From Bacillus smithii (GTDB lineage Bacteria > Bacillota > Bacilli > Bacillales > DSM-4216): 64,000 bases of DNA. The notes under the pieces are model-generated. The model was not told the DNA's origin. It saw nothing but the letters and a program-made list of their open reading frames with translations, and ran no database searches. The translations under genes and the position numbers were made by a program. Positions within the stretch are counted from its first letter, which is position 1, and each line of letters opens with the position of its first letter. The stretch is taken from assembly GCF_001050115.1 (NCBI RefSeq), contig NZ_CP012024.1, forward strand, positions 2,522,001 through 2,586,000, written 5' to 3'. Shown here piece by piece: positions 56,896-64,000 of the stretch.

Positions 56896-58521
56896 TCATA
56901 ATCCCCTAGATATTCTCAATTTTTTCCCGAGAAGCGTCGCTTTCTTGCCGAACATTTTCCCTATTAATTTAGTGCGGTAACTTAAATAAAAATAGACGGA
57001 AGCCCCCACCAAAGCACATATTCCGATTATGATCAATGCTTGAAGCTTGCTTGCCGGGTTCAAGAAATGCGCAAGAAGATGATAGGCGACGATCACGCAA
57101 ATCGACATGATCAAATTGAACAGAAGGATTAATACCGTCCGACGAAAAACCACTCGATAAGAATAGGACGTAAATGCTTTAATCACCACAAGATTGATGA
57201 TAATGGAAACCATGTAACCGATCGCCGTCGCATAGATAGCTCCTTCTGTTTGAAACATTTTAATCAAAGGAATGTTCAAACTAAGTTTTAAAAGAATTCC
57301 CACAAGTAAGCTGAAGACGGTAAAGCGTTGTTCGTTAATTCCTTGTAAAATCCCTGCCGTTACTTGGAAAAGCGCAAACAAAATCGCCACAGGGGCATAT
57401 GTCTGCAAAATTTCCGTGCCAAGAGTGCTATGTTCATAAAAGACTGTGTAAAACGGCTCTGCCAGCAGAGATATGCCGAGAGAAGCCGGGACCGTCAAGT
57501 ATAACAGCACTTGGAACGTCTGATTTAATTGATCGTTTACCCGTTTCATATTTCCTGAAACAAAGGATTCTGTCACTAACGGTACAAGCGTCATGGCAAA
57601 AGAAGTAGCAAGCGAAACCGGAATAATGACCAATTTCTGCGAGCCGAAATTTAAAATACCGAAAGCAGGAACAGCCGCTTTGGCTTGTCCAATAGCGGTC
57701 ATCGCTCGGTTAAACGTCACCATATCCACCAGCTGATACAGTGAAGTGGCGATGCCGACAAAAACAAATGGAATCGCGGAAACAAAAATTTCTTTATACA
57801 TATCAAAGAGAGAAACGTTCACTTCTCCCCTGTCCTGCTTCAGTAGTTCGTTCAAATGCCGTTTTCGTTTCCAATAATACCAAAACAGCACCAGAAGGCC
57901 GGCAACCGCCCCGATAAATGCTGCAAAAGTGGCGACGCTGATCGCGGAAACAATCGTGCCATGCAGAACATGCAAAACGACATAAGCCCCGATCAATAAA
58001 AATAAAATACGTGCTATCTGTTCTACGACTTGCGAAACAGCGGACGGTCCCATGGATTGGTGGCCTTGGAAAAAGCCGCGCATGATACTCATAAACGGGA
58101 CGATAATCAAAGCGAAACTAACCGCCCGAATAACGGTAGCCACGTCTTCCACCGAATAAGTTTGATCTTTATTAGTAATCACAAGTTTTGCAAAAAATGG
58201 CGCAAATTCATACATGGCGAGAAAAGACAAGAAACCCGTTATCGTCATTAATACGAGTCCTGATCTAAAAAGCCTTCGCCCTACCGAATATTCTTCAAGT
58301 GCATTATATTTGGAAATAAATTTTGATACCGCCAGCGGTACACCAGCTGTGGCAATGCTGATAAAAATCATGTAAGGAACGTAGCCGTACTGATAAAGCG
58401 AAGCGGCATCTTCCCCACCGATAATGGCATAAAAGGGAATCACATAAAAGAGGCCAATAAATTTTGAGATAAACGTACCTAATGTTAAAATAAAAGTTCC
58501 TCTTATTAATTTTGAAGCCAT
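56896..58521 (-). CDS. murJ: Lipid II flippase of the MOP superfamily (YtgP/MurJ)
   Basis: 541 residues with about 14 membrane helices. KLIRGTFILTLGTFISKFIGL at the N-terminus and MRGFFQGHQSMGPSAVSQVVEQ are typical of this MOP group. In B. subtilis YtgP is one of the lipid II flippases (MurJ). The start follows AGGAAGGGATGTT. The charged arginines in the lumen-facing helices fit a polyprenyl-phosphate cargo, but this was not modelled. Confidence 0.9.
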   Translation of the reverse strand: MASKLIRGTFILTLGTFISKFIGLFYVIPFYAIIGGEDAASLYQYGYVPYMIFISIATAGVPLAVSKFISKYNALEEYSVGRRLFRSGLVLMTITGFLSFLAMYEFAPFFAKLVITNKDQTYSVEDVATVIRAVSFALIIVPFMSIMRGFFQGHQSMGPSAVSQVVEQIARILFLLIGAYVVLHVLHGTIVSAISVATFAAFIGAVAGLLVLFWYYWKRKRHLNELLKQDRGEVNVSLFDMYKEIFVSAIPFVFVGIATSLYQLVDMVTFNRAMTAIGQAKAAVPAFGILNFGSQKLVIIPVSLATSFAMTLVPLVTESFVSGNMKRVNDQLNQTFQVLLYLTVPASLGISLLAEPFYTVFYEHSTLGTEILQTYAPVAILFALFQVTAGILQGINEQRFTVFSLLVGILLKLSLNIPLIKMFQTEGAIYATAIGYMVSIIINLVVIKAFTSYSYRVVFRRTVLILLFNLIMSICVIVAYHLLAHFLNPASKLQALIIIGICALVGASVYFYLSYRTKLIGKMFGKKATLLGKKLRISRGL

Positions 58522-58650
58522 AACATCCCTTCCTGATCATAGAAATGTTGAAATGCACTAAGACATAGTTTACAACTTTACATAGTTTCTGACAAACTTT
58601 TTCATAGTCTTTTTAGTGTCGAAAAAGATGGTAAAGCAGGTGGTAACAAT

Positions 58651-59920
58651 ATGTATGATGTTATTGTGATTGGAGGCGGTCCTGCCGGTCTAATGGCGGC
58701 CATCGCAGCCGGCGAAAAGAAGGCAAACGTTCTTTTGGTAGATAAAGGAAACAAACTTGGCCGCAAACTGGCCATCTCCGGCGGCGGACGCTGTAATGTA
58801 ACGAATCGGCGGCCGATCGAGGAAGTGATTCGGCATATACCAGGAAACGGCCGATTTTTGTACAGTGCCTTTTCGATTTTTAATAACGAGGATATTATTA
58901 CATTCTTTGAACAGTTAGGAGTCCAATTGAAAGAAGAAGATCACGGGCGTATGTTCCCCGTTTCGGATAACGCACAATCGGTCGTCAACGCCTTATTGCG
59001 CCGTTTAAATGAATTGAAAGTCGAAATTCGAACGAACTCTCCCGTCAAAGATATTCTGTTTGAAACAGACCATAAACACACCATTGTCTTGGCCGACGGA
59101 TCGACCATTGACGGTCGTGCCATCGTGATCGCAACCGGCGGTAAATCAGTGCCTCATACCGGGTCAACCGGCGACGGCTATCCTTGGGCGAAAAAAGCCG
59201 GCCACACTATTACCGAACTATACCCGACGGAAGTTCCTGTTACGAGCGACGAACCCTTTATTCAAGAAAAAAGGTTACAGGGCCTTTCACTAAAAGACAT
59301 CGCTTTAAGCGTCCTCAATCCAAAAGGAAAAAAAAATCATTACTCATCAAATGGACATGATTTTTACTCATTTTGGCATTTCCGGACCCGCCGTCTTGCG
59401 CTGCAGTCAGTTTGTCGTCAAAGCGATGAAAAAATGGAATTTGGATAAAGTGACGATGCACCTAGATTCTCTTCCTGACTTTCACGAGGAAGAACTGTTT
59501 CAAAAAGTGAATCAAGAAGTGAAAAACAATCCGAAAAAATCGGTCAAGAACACTCTAAAAGGCCTGCTGCCCGAAAGATATTTGCTGTTTTTGCTGAAAA
59601 AAGCTGAGATTGACGAAAATACGCCTTGCAGCGCTCTTCCTATAGATCGAATCAGGAATTTCGTCCATCTGTGCAAACATTTTACTTTTCAGGTAAACGG
59701 CACGCTCCCACTCGAAAAAGCGTTTGTCACAGGCGGCGGCGTCTCCGTAAAAGAAATCGAGCCAAAAACGATGGAATCCAAAAAAAGACCGGGCTTGTTT
59801 TTCTGCGGTGAAATCATGGACATCCATGGATATACGGGAGGATACAATATCACCTCTGCTCTTGTAACAGGGCGGCTTGCCGGCCTGAACGCCGCAAAAT
59901 ATCGGACAACACAAAATTAA
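58651..59920 (+). pseudogene. ytfP: HI0933-family flavoprotein (YtfP), frameshifted
   Basis: Frame one starts at ATG 58651 behind GCAGGTGGTAACA with the FAD-binding [19 protein letters not shown] and [16 protein letters not shown]. It breaks at a run of nine A (59328-59336). With eight A the protein continues [21 protein letters not shown] and runs to 59920 with [20 protein letters not shown] and [19 protein letters not shown]. The joined length is about 423 residues, normal for the family. These are NAD(P)/FAD oxidoreductases of unknown substrate. Either a true lesion or a homopolymer sequencing error. Confidence 0.85.
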
Positions 59921-59940
59921 TAGAAGTTGCGTTTCAACCT

Positions 59941-59970
59941 AAAACGCCGTTTGCATAGACGGCGTTTTCT
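59941..59970 (+). terminator. Terminator after ytfP
   Basis: AAAACGCCGT pairs with ACGGCGTTTT around an eight-base loop, followed by TTTTC. Confidence 0.85.
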
Positions 59971-60029
59971 TTCATTCTTTGCTTTTAAAAAGCCGAAAAG
60001 TTTCATCGACCCATTCAGCCGTTTTCTTA

Positions 60030-60221
60030 TCATCGTTTTTCTTTCCGGTAAACCACCATCGCGCTGAAACAATAAATTTGCTCTTCTTCCTCTTCCGGCA
60101 TCGCTGCAATATGGTACTTTATGTCCACAATATTTGGTTCATCCACCGTTTTTAAAAATGCATTTATTTCTTCTTCCAAGTCTTTTTCATGCTCATAATC
60201 AAACACTTTGACTTGAATCAT
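60030..60221 (-). CDS. cse60: Sporulation protein Cse60
   Basis: 63 residues: IQVKVFDYEHEKDLEEEINA, IVDIKYHIAA and QIYCFSAMVVYRK are the signature of the Cse60 family. It is a small spore-formation protein of unknown action, expressed in the mother cell in B. subtilis. The second of two ATG codons after AAAGGAG is taken (60221). I could not place a sigma-E or sigma-K promoter with confidence. Confidence 0.9.
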   Translation of the reverse strand: MIQVKVFDYEHEKDLEEEINAFLKTVDEPNIVDIKYHIAAMPEEEEEQIYCFSAMVVYRKEKR

Positions 60222-60723
60222 CATTGTTACTCCTTTCATTTCCTTTTTTAATTATCTTTTCCAATTTTTCGAAAATTTAATCGCATTCTAGATTTTTGCA
60301 AGGAAAAAGCATACAATTTGGAGGACGGCAGCTCCTTCCCGACCACGGCTCATCAACGGTTTTTTGAAGTGATTGAGGTACGTCCGGAAACGTCCGTCGA
60401 TCTTTCCTTGGAAAAATCCCCCCACACTCCCGTTCGATGAATGGAGTGCTAAGTGAGAGGTCTTGACATGGGCCTAAAGGGAGCCAGGGAATGTTTATCA
60501 TTTTGCTGTTTTAACGGCCGTTTATCTTTGAAAACGGGCAAAGCAGTTTTAAAGTCAAACATAATGAAATTTTGTTTTAAGAGATTAGGATCATTTAATT
60601 TTCATCCTATAATCATATATTCCATGATAGAGACGGAAATCAGAATATTTACGACTTGTTGCCTTGGTCTCGGATAAACGTATAAACGAAGAAGAGACAG
60701 CAGTAAAAGGAGGAGAAAGGGTA
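60222..60723. other. Intergenic region between cse60 and chrA
   Basis: About 500 bases. No supported gene. TTGGAGGACGGCAGCTCC near 60317 contains a ribosome-binding-like GGAGG but no start follows. It holds the divergent promoters. Confidence 0.35.
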
Positions 60724-61320
60724 TTGAACAACTCTTGGAAGCTCTATTGGCAGTTATCCATAGCGATGATTCGGACCGGAATTCTCGGTTACGGAGGAGG
60801 TCCATCCGTTATCCCTCTGATTCGATACGAGGCCGTCACAAGATATCGATGGATGGAAGATGATGAATTCGGAGAAACGTTAGCGATCGCAAACGCTTTG
60901 CCGGGACCGATTGCCACGAAAATGGCCGCCTACATTGGCTATAAACTAAAAGGAAACGTCGGAGCGGTTCTCGCCGTCATAACCCATATACTTCCTAGTT
61001 GCATTGCCATGATTGCTTTATTGTCTGTCGTCTCCGTGCTAAGCACTTCAAAAGTAGTGGCCGGGATGATCGCGGGAGTAGCGCCTGTGGTCGCTGTCAT
61101 GCTCGGGGTCATGGCTTATGAATTTGCGAAAAAAACGATCGATGGATTAGGAAAAGTGATGGGCATCTCTATGTTTCTTTTAGCCTTTCTGCTTTTAGAA
61201 ACGGTCCATATTCATCCAGCTATCGTGATCATTCTCTTTTTAGCCTATGGAAGCATCCATTTTCGGACGGCTGCCAAATGGAAAAAAGAACATAAAAACA
61301 AGGAGAGCGAAAAAGCATGA
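60724..61320 (+). CDS. chrA: Chromate transporter, first half-size subunit
   Basis: 198 residues, one CHR domain with about six membrane helices. ILGYGGGPSVIPLI and ANALPGPIATKMAAYIGY are the CHR signatures. Short CHR proteins occur as pairs that together make the exporter of chromate (or sulfate-like anions). Start is a TTG behind AGGAGGAGAAAGGG. The frame continues upstream without a ribosome binding site. Overlaps chrB by four bases. Confidence 0.85.
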   Translation: MNNSWKLYWQLSIAMIRTGILGYGGGPSVIPLIRYEAVTRYRWMEDDEFGETLAIANALPGPIATKMAAYIGYKLKGNVGAVLAVITHILPSCIAMIALLSVVSVLSTSKVVAGMIAGVAPVVAVMLGVMAYEFAKKTIDGLGKVMGISMFLLAFLLLETVHIHPAIVIILFLAYGSIHFRTAAKWKKEHKNKESEKA

Positions 61321-61859
61321 CTGTTTGGATTCAACTGATGATCGGATTTTTTTTGGCAAACGCCCTTGGATATGGCGGCGGCCCTTCGTCTATTCCTTTA
61401 ATGTATGAAGAAATCGTGTCCCATTACCATTGGTTAAATAATCAAGAGTTTTCCAATATGCTTGCCCTTGGAAATGCCCTTCCCGGCCCTATTGCCACCA
61501 AAATTGCCGCCTTTGTAGGGTTTGATGCAGGCGGATGGGTAGGCATGCTCGTCGCTTTAGGAGCAACTGTCATACCATCTGCTGCGGCGCTCATCTTTTT
61601 GTTAAGAGTACTTGAAAAACACCGGCATTCACTCGTCGTCAAAGGAATGACTCTCTTAGTGCAGCCGGTCATTGCCATTATGATGGTAGTCCTTACTTGG
61701 CAAATGGGAAAAAGCTCGATCTCTTCCATCGGAATTTGGCATTCTCTCGGCATTGCAGCCGTTTCCTTTTGGGCGATGGAAAAACTCAAACTCCACCCTG
61801 CTCTCGTCATCGTAGCTGCCTTCGCTTATGGCGGCATTGTCCTTCAACATAGTATGTAA
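61317..61859 (+). CDS. chrB: Chromate transporter, second half-size subunit
   Basis: 180 residues, CHR domain. NALGYGGGPSSIPLMYEE and GNALPGPIATKIAAFVGF mirror the motifs of the first subunit. The ATGA overlap with chrA implies coupled translation and a 1:1 complex with the two halves in opposite orientation. Same arrangement as B. subtilis ywrB/ywrA. The true ion is inferred from the family. Confidence 0.85.
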   Translation: MTVWIQLMIGFFLANALGYGGGPSSIPLMYEEIVSHYHWLNNQEFSNMLALGNALPGPIATKIAAFVGFDAGGWVGMLVALGATVIPSAAALIFLLRVLEKHRHSLVVKGMTLLVQPVIAIMMVVLTWQMGKSSISSIGIWHSLGIAAVSFWAMEKLKLHPALVIVAAFAYGGIVLQHSM

Positions 61860-62302
61860 AAGATGAGAAACAAAATCGTTTCCCATCTTCCCGCCAACGT
61901 TTTCTTCTATTTTTGGATTTCCTCAAATACGCAGTGCCCATTTTCATTTTTTGTGGGCTCTGCAAAGTTCTTTTATGATGTCGATCATACTTAATGATCC
62001 TCATGCCTTAAATATTCGAAAGAAAAATGATGAAAGGTTCATTGTTTCTTTAAAAAACTGATTCGTTGCGTTGAAAAGAAAGATTGAAAAGCGATTTTAC
62101 GATGGCATCATACCGCTTCCTTTCTTTGCCACGCTAATACTACTTGTCATCGGCTTCTTGATAAAAACTTTCACTATGCCCCCTTTTTCAGTCATCCGTT
62201 AAACACACTTGACAGTCTGAATTTCGTTGAAAAATCGGAATTTCTTCGGAAATATAATAATTTTAACCAATCTGGAATAATGGATGAAATTCCAAAAAAG
62301 AT
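61860..62302. other. Intergenic region after chrB
   Basis: No gene seen. CAGTGCCCA near 61938 pairs imperfectly with GTGGGCTCTG near 61961, a weak terminator candidate for chrAB. Confidence 0.4.
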
Positions 62303-62331
62303 TTGAAAATAACGATTAATCAGAATATAAT
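62303..62331 (+). promoter_or_regulatory. Sigma-A-like promoter of the chemoreceptor gene
   Basis: TTGAAA (62303-62308), 17 bases, TATAAT (62326-62331). A sigma-D promoter, usual for chemotaxis genes, was not found. Confidence 0.7.
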
Positions 62332-62341
62332 ATTAACATAA

Positions 62342-62362
62342 TATGTTAGATATTCTAACATA
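62342..62362 (+). promoter_or_regulatory. Perfect palindrome at the start of the chemoreceptor transcript
   Basis: TATGTTAGA, three bases, TCTAACATA. It begins about four bases after the expected transcription start, the position of a repressor operator or of a 5' stabilising hairpin. Confidence 0.65.
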
Positions 62363-62420
62363 ATTTTCGGTTAATCCATTGTGCTTCTTTTACAGCCGTT
62401 TTTTGAAGGGGGTAGAAAAA

Positions 62421-64000
62421 TTGGGGTTATTTGAGGGTTTGGGAGTTCGAGAAGGATTTCCACTGTGGTGGTCCTATCAATTAAATCGAAAAAGCACGGG
62501 AACCATTGAAGAAATTTTTGAAGACATCGCCAAAACGAGAGTCGAATTATTAACAGAATGGGCCAATGAACAGTGGAGTTTTTTAGAAAACATGACTGCT
62601 GAGTTTGAACGCATTTTGCCTTCTGAGATTGATCTGTATTTGAAAAAAATGTTGACAAAAAGCCGGTATTTTACAGAACTTTTTCTGTTGGATACAGAAA
62701 ACAGAGTGACTAGTACGACTTTTCCTAACCATAAGAATGATTTCAATCATCACTCTTTCCAAAAAGGGATCGACTATGTCCTTCAAACGAAGGAACGTCT
62801 TTTATACGGTCCGTATTTGGATCCCACGACTCTGGAGATAGGGCCAAGGACATCCCAATTTCACGATGAAGTGACGTTATTATTCTTGCAGCCCGTCATA
62901 TTGCAAGAGGATCTGCATTCCATCTTGGCAGGACGCGTTCCCAATGATGTAGTCGGAGACCTCATTCAGCGGGAGGCTGGTCACGTTTATCCTGATTCCG
63001 GTGACAATTATATTTTTTTAGTAAAATCCTATTTTGATCCGTCGCTTCCCCAAGGAATTGCTTTATCACGCAGCCGTTTCGAAGACCGTACCTTTACTTT
63101 CGGCGAAAATTTAAAAGACGGGGTCCATACGAAAGACGGAGGATTGGTTAAAATCAAAAACCATACAGAATTTGAAATTCGTTTTACCGATCCGGCCACA
63201 AAAGAATTACATCCCGGTGTTCAAAATACGATTCGAAAAGGGGAAAATCTTTTTGTTCATTTCCCCGGATATCCTGACTACCGTCATATCCCCGTCATAG
63301 GGAAGGGTGTGACGTTTCAGCTGCCGGGATCTCTGGATGTGTGGGGAATGATGTGTGAGGCTGATTTAGAAGAGGTGTACCGTACCCGCTCCATTAGCTG
63401 GCGATTAGGCATACGTTTTGCTTTTTACATTTTCATCGGCGTTCTTCTCAACCAATGTATATCATTTTTCGGATTTTCGCCTTCCTGGTATGATTTGCTC
63501 CTCAATGGATTATACGGCATTTTAGCCACTTATTTGTTTTATAAAAGAGGGTTGGTGCCTATTGCTTCTCGATTAAAGCAATTAACCAATATGATGCGAA
63601 AAATTGCGGAAGGCGGCGGAGACTTAACTACCCGCTTAGATACAAGGCTTCTGATCAATGATGAAATTGGATCATTGGGACGTTGGGTCAACAATATGAT
63701 AGACAGTCAGGATGAATTGATAGGAAAAGTGAAATTCGCCGCATTGGACGTGGAACAAACCAATCAATTTCTGCGGGAAAAAACCGTTCTGGTTGAAAAC
63801 GATTCTTTTTCGGTGATCAAGCAAATGGACGGAATGTTCGCGGCCATTCAACAGCAATTAAATGAGGTTCATGAAGCCAGAGGACAGGTGGAACAAATTC
63901 ATCAAACTTTACAAGGACTGGAGCGATTATCCCAAGAACAATTGATACAAGCTCAAACCCAAGTGCAAGGCATTGATCAAAAAATGAATGATATCGTGGA
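62421..64000 (+). CDS. Methyl-accepting chemotaxis protein, N-terminal part
   Basis: Open from a TTG at 62421, eight bases after GAAGGGGG, to the window edge (526 codons). The layout differs from a simple receptor. There is first a sensor region of about 330 residues with no N-terminal membrane helix (VREGFPLWWSYQLNRKS at the start). Then come two membrane helices (RLGIRFAFYIFIGVLLNQ and WYDLLLNGLYGILATYLFY) and a HAMP domain (EGGGDLTTRLDTRLLINDEIG). A coiled region follows. The first segment therefore appears cytoplasmic unless a helix was missed. The signalling tip lies beyond the window, so the MCP call rests on HAMP and coil. Confidence 0.7.
   Translation, partial: MGLFEGLGVREGFPLWWSYQLNRKSTGTIEEIFEDIAKTRVELLTEWANEQWSFLENMTAEFERILPSEIDLYLKKMLTKSRYFTELFLLDTENRVTSTTFPNHKNDFNHHSFQKGIDYVLQTKERLLYGPYLDPTTLEIGPRTSQFHDEVTLLFLQPVILQEDLHSILAGRVPNDVVGDLIQREAGHVYPDSGDNYIFLVKSYFDPSLPQGIALSRSRFEDRTFTFGENLKDGVHTKDGGLVKIKNHTEFEIRFTDPATKELHPGVQNTIRKGENLFVHFPGYPDYRHIPVIGKGVTFQLPGSLDVWGMMCEADLEEVYRTRSISWRLGIRFAFYIFIGVLLNQCISFFGFSPSWYDLLLNGLYGILATYLFYKRGLVPIASRLKQLTNMMRKIAEGGGDLTTRLDTRLLINDEIGSLGRWVNNMIDSQDELIGKVKFAALDVEQTNQFLREKTVLVENDSFSVIKQMDGMFAAIQQQLNEVHEARGQVEQIHQTLQGLERLSQEQLIQAQTQVQGIDQKMNDIV

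Overview
This window is chromosomal DNA of a spore-forming member of the Bacillaceae. The order of its housekeeping genes closely follows the Bacillus subtilis chromosome from the sppA/ytcJ region through rpsD-tyrS-acsA-acuABC-ccpA-aroA-ytxGHJ-murC-sftA to amyX, pepV and ytgP. Several features mark an endospore former: an alpha/beta-type SASP gene behind a sigma-G-like promoter, refZ, and a cse60 homologue. Start codons are often GTG or TTG behind strong AGGAGG-type ribosome binding sites, and most genes end in clear intrinsic terminators. The species cannot be fixed from sequence alone; a moderately thermophilic Bacillus/Caldibacillus/Geobacillus relative is an inference.

Layout. 1-2.2 kb: minus-strand ytfI (cut by the window edge), yteJ and sppA. 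2.4-5.5 kb: an accessory patch at the place where B. subtilis has an NAD kinase gene. It holds a frameshifted MFS transporter, a compact group IIC-like intron without a reverse transcriptase gene, several terminators, and rarD. 5.6-13.8 kb: ytcJ, ytcI, sspA, thiI, iscS, ezrA, all minus. 14.4-18.6 kb: hisJ, refZ, ytsP and a GAF-GGDEF protein. 19.3-21.1 kb: an intact ISLre2-type insertion sequence with 9-bp target duplications, lying 7 bp from the rpsD -35 box. 21.1-23.7 kb: rpsD with its autoregulatory leader and tyrS with a tyrosine T-box. 23.9-31.2 kb: acetate and central carbon control (acsA divergent from acuABC, then ccpA) and aroA. 31.5-38.9 kb: brxC/ytxJ, ytxH, ytxG, a dienoyl-CoA reductase-like SDR, murC, sftA. 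39.2-46.4 kb: ytpR, ytpQ, ytpP, a DUF84 gene, ytoP, ytzB, a second (broken) IS, trmB, ytzH. 46.4-55.5 kb: ytmP, the type I pullulanase amyX, ytlQ, thpR, a cysteine synthase homologue, dat, pepV. 55.8-64 kb: ytzE, ytiP, murJ (ytgP), a frameshifted ytfP, cse60, a two-gene chromate transporter, and the start of a methyl-accepting chemotaxis protein that leaves the window.

How genes work together. The acsA/acuABC group makes acetyl-CoA synthetase plus its acetyltransferase and deacetylase switch. thiI and iscS are coupled for sulfur transfer. dat and pepV handle D-amino acids and dipeptides. EzrA, SftA, MurC, MurJ and RefZ belong to division and wall synthesis. No defence island, CRISPR array, prophage or biosynthetic cluster is visible. 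The unusual content is mobile DNA placed next to transcription signals, and three reading-frame breaks that all look like one extra base in a homopolymer run.
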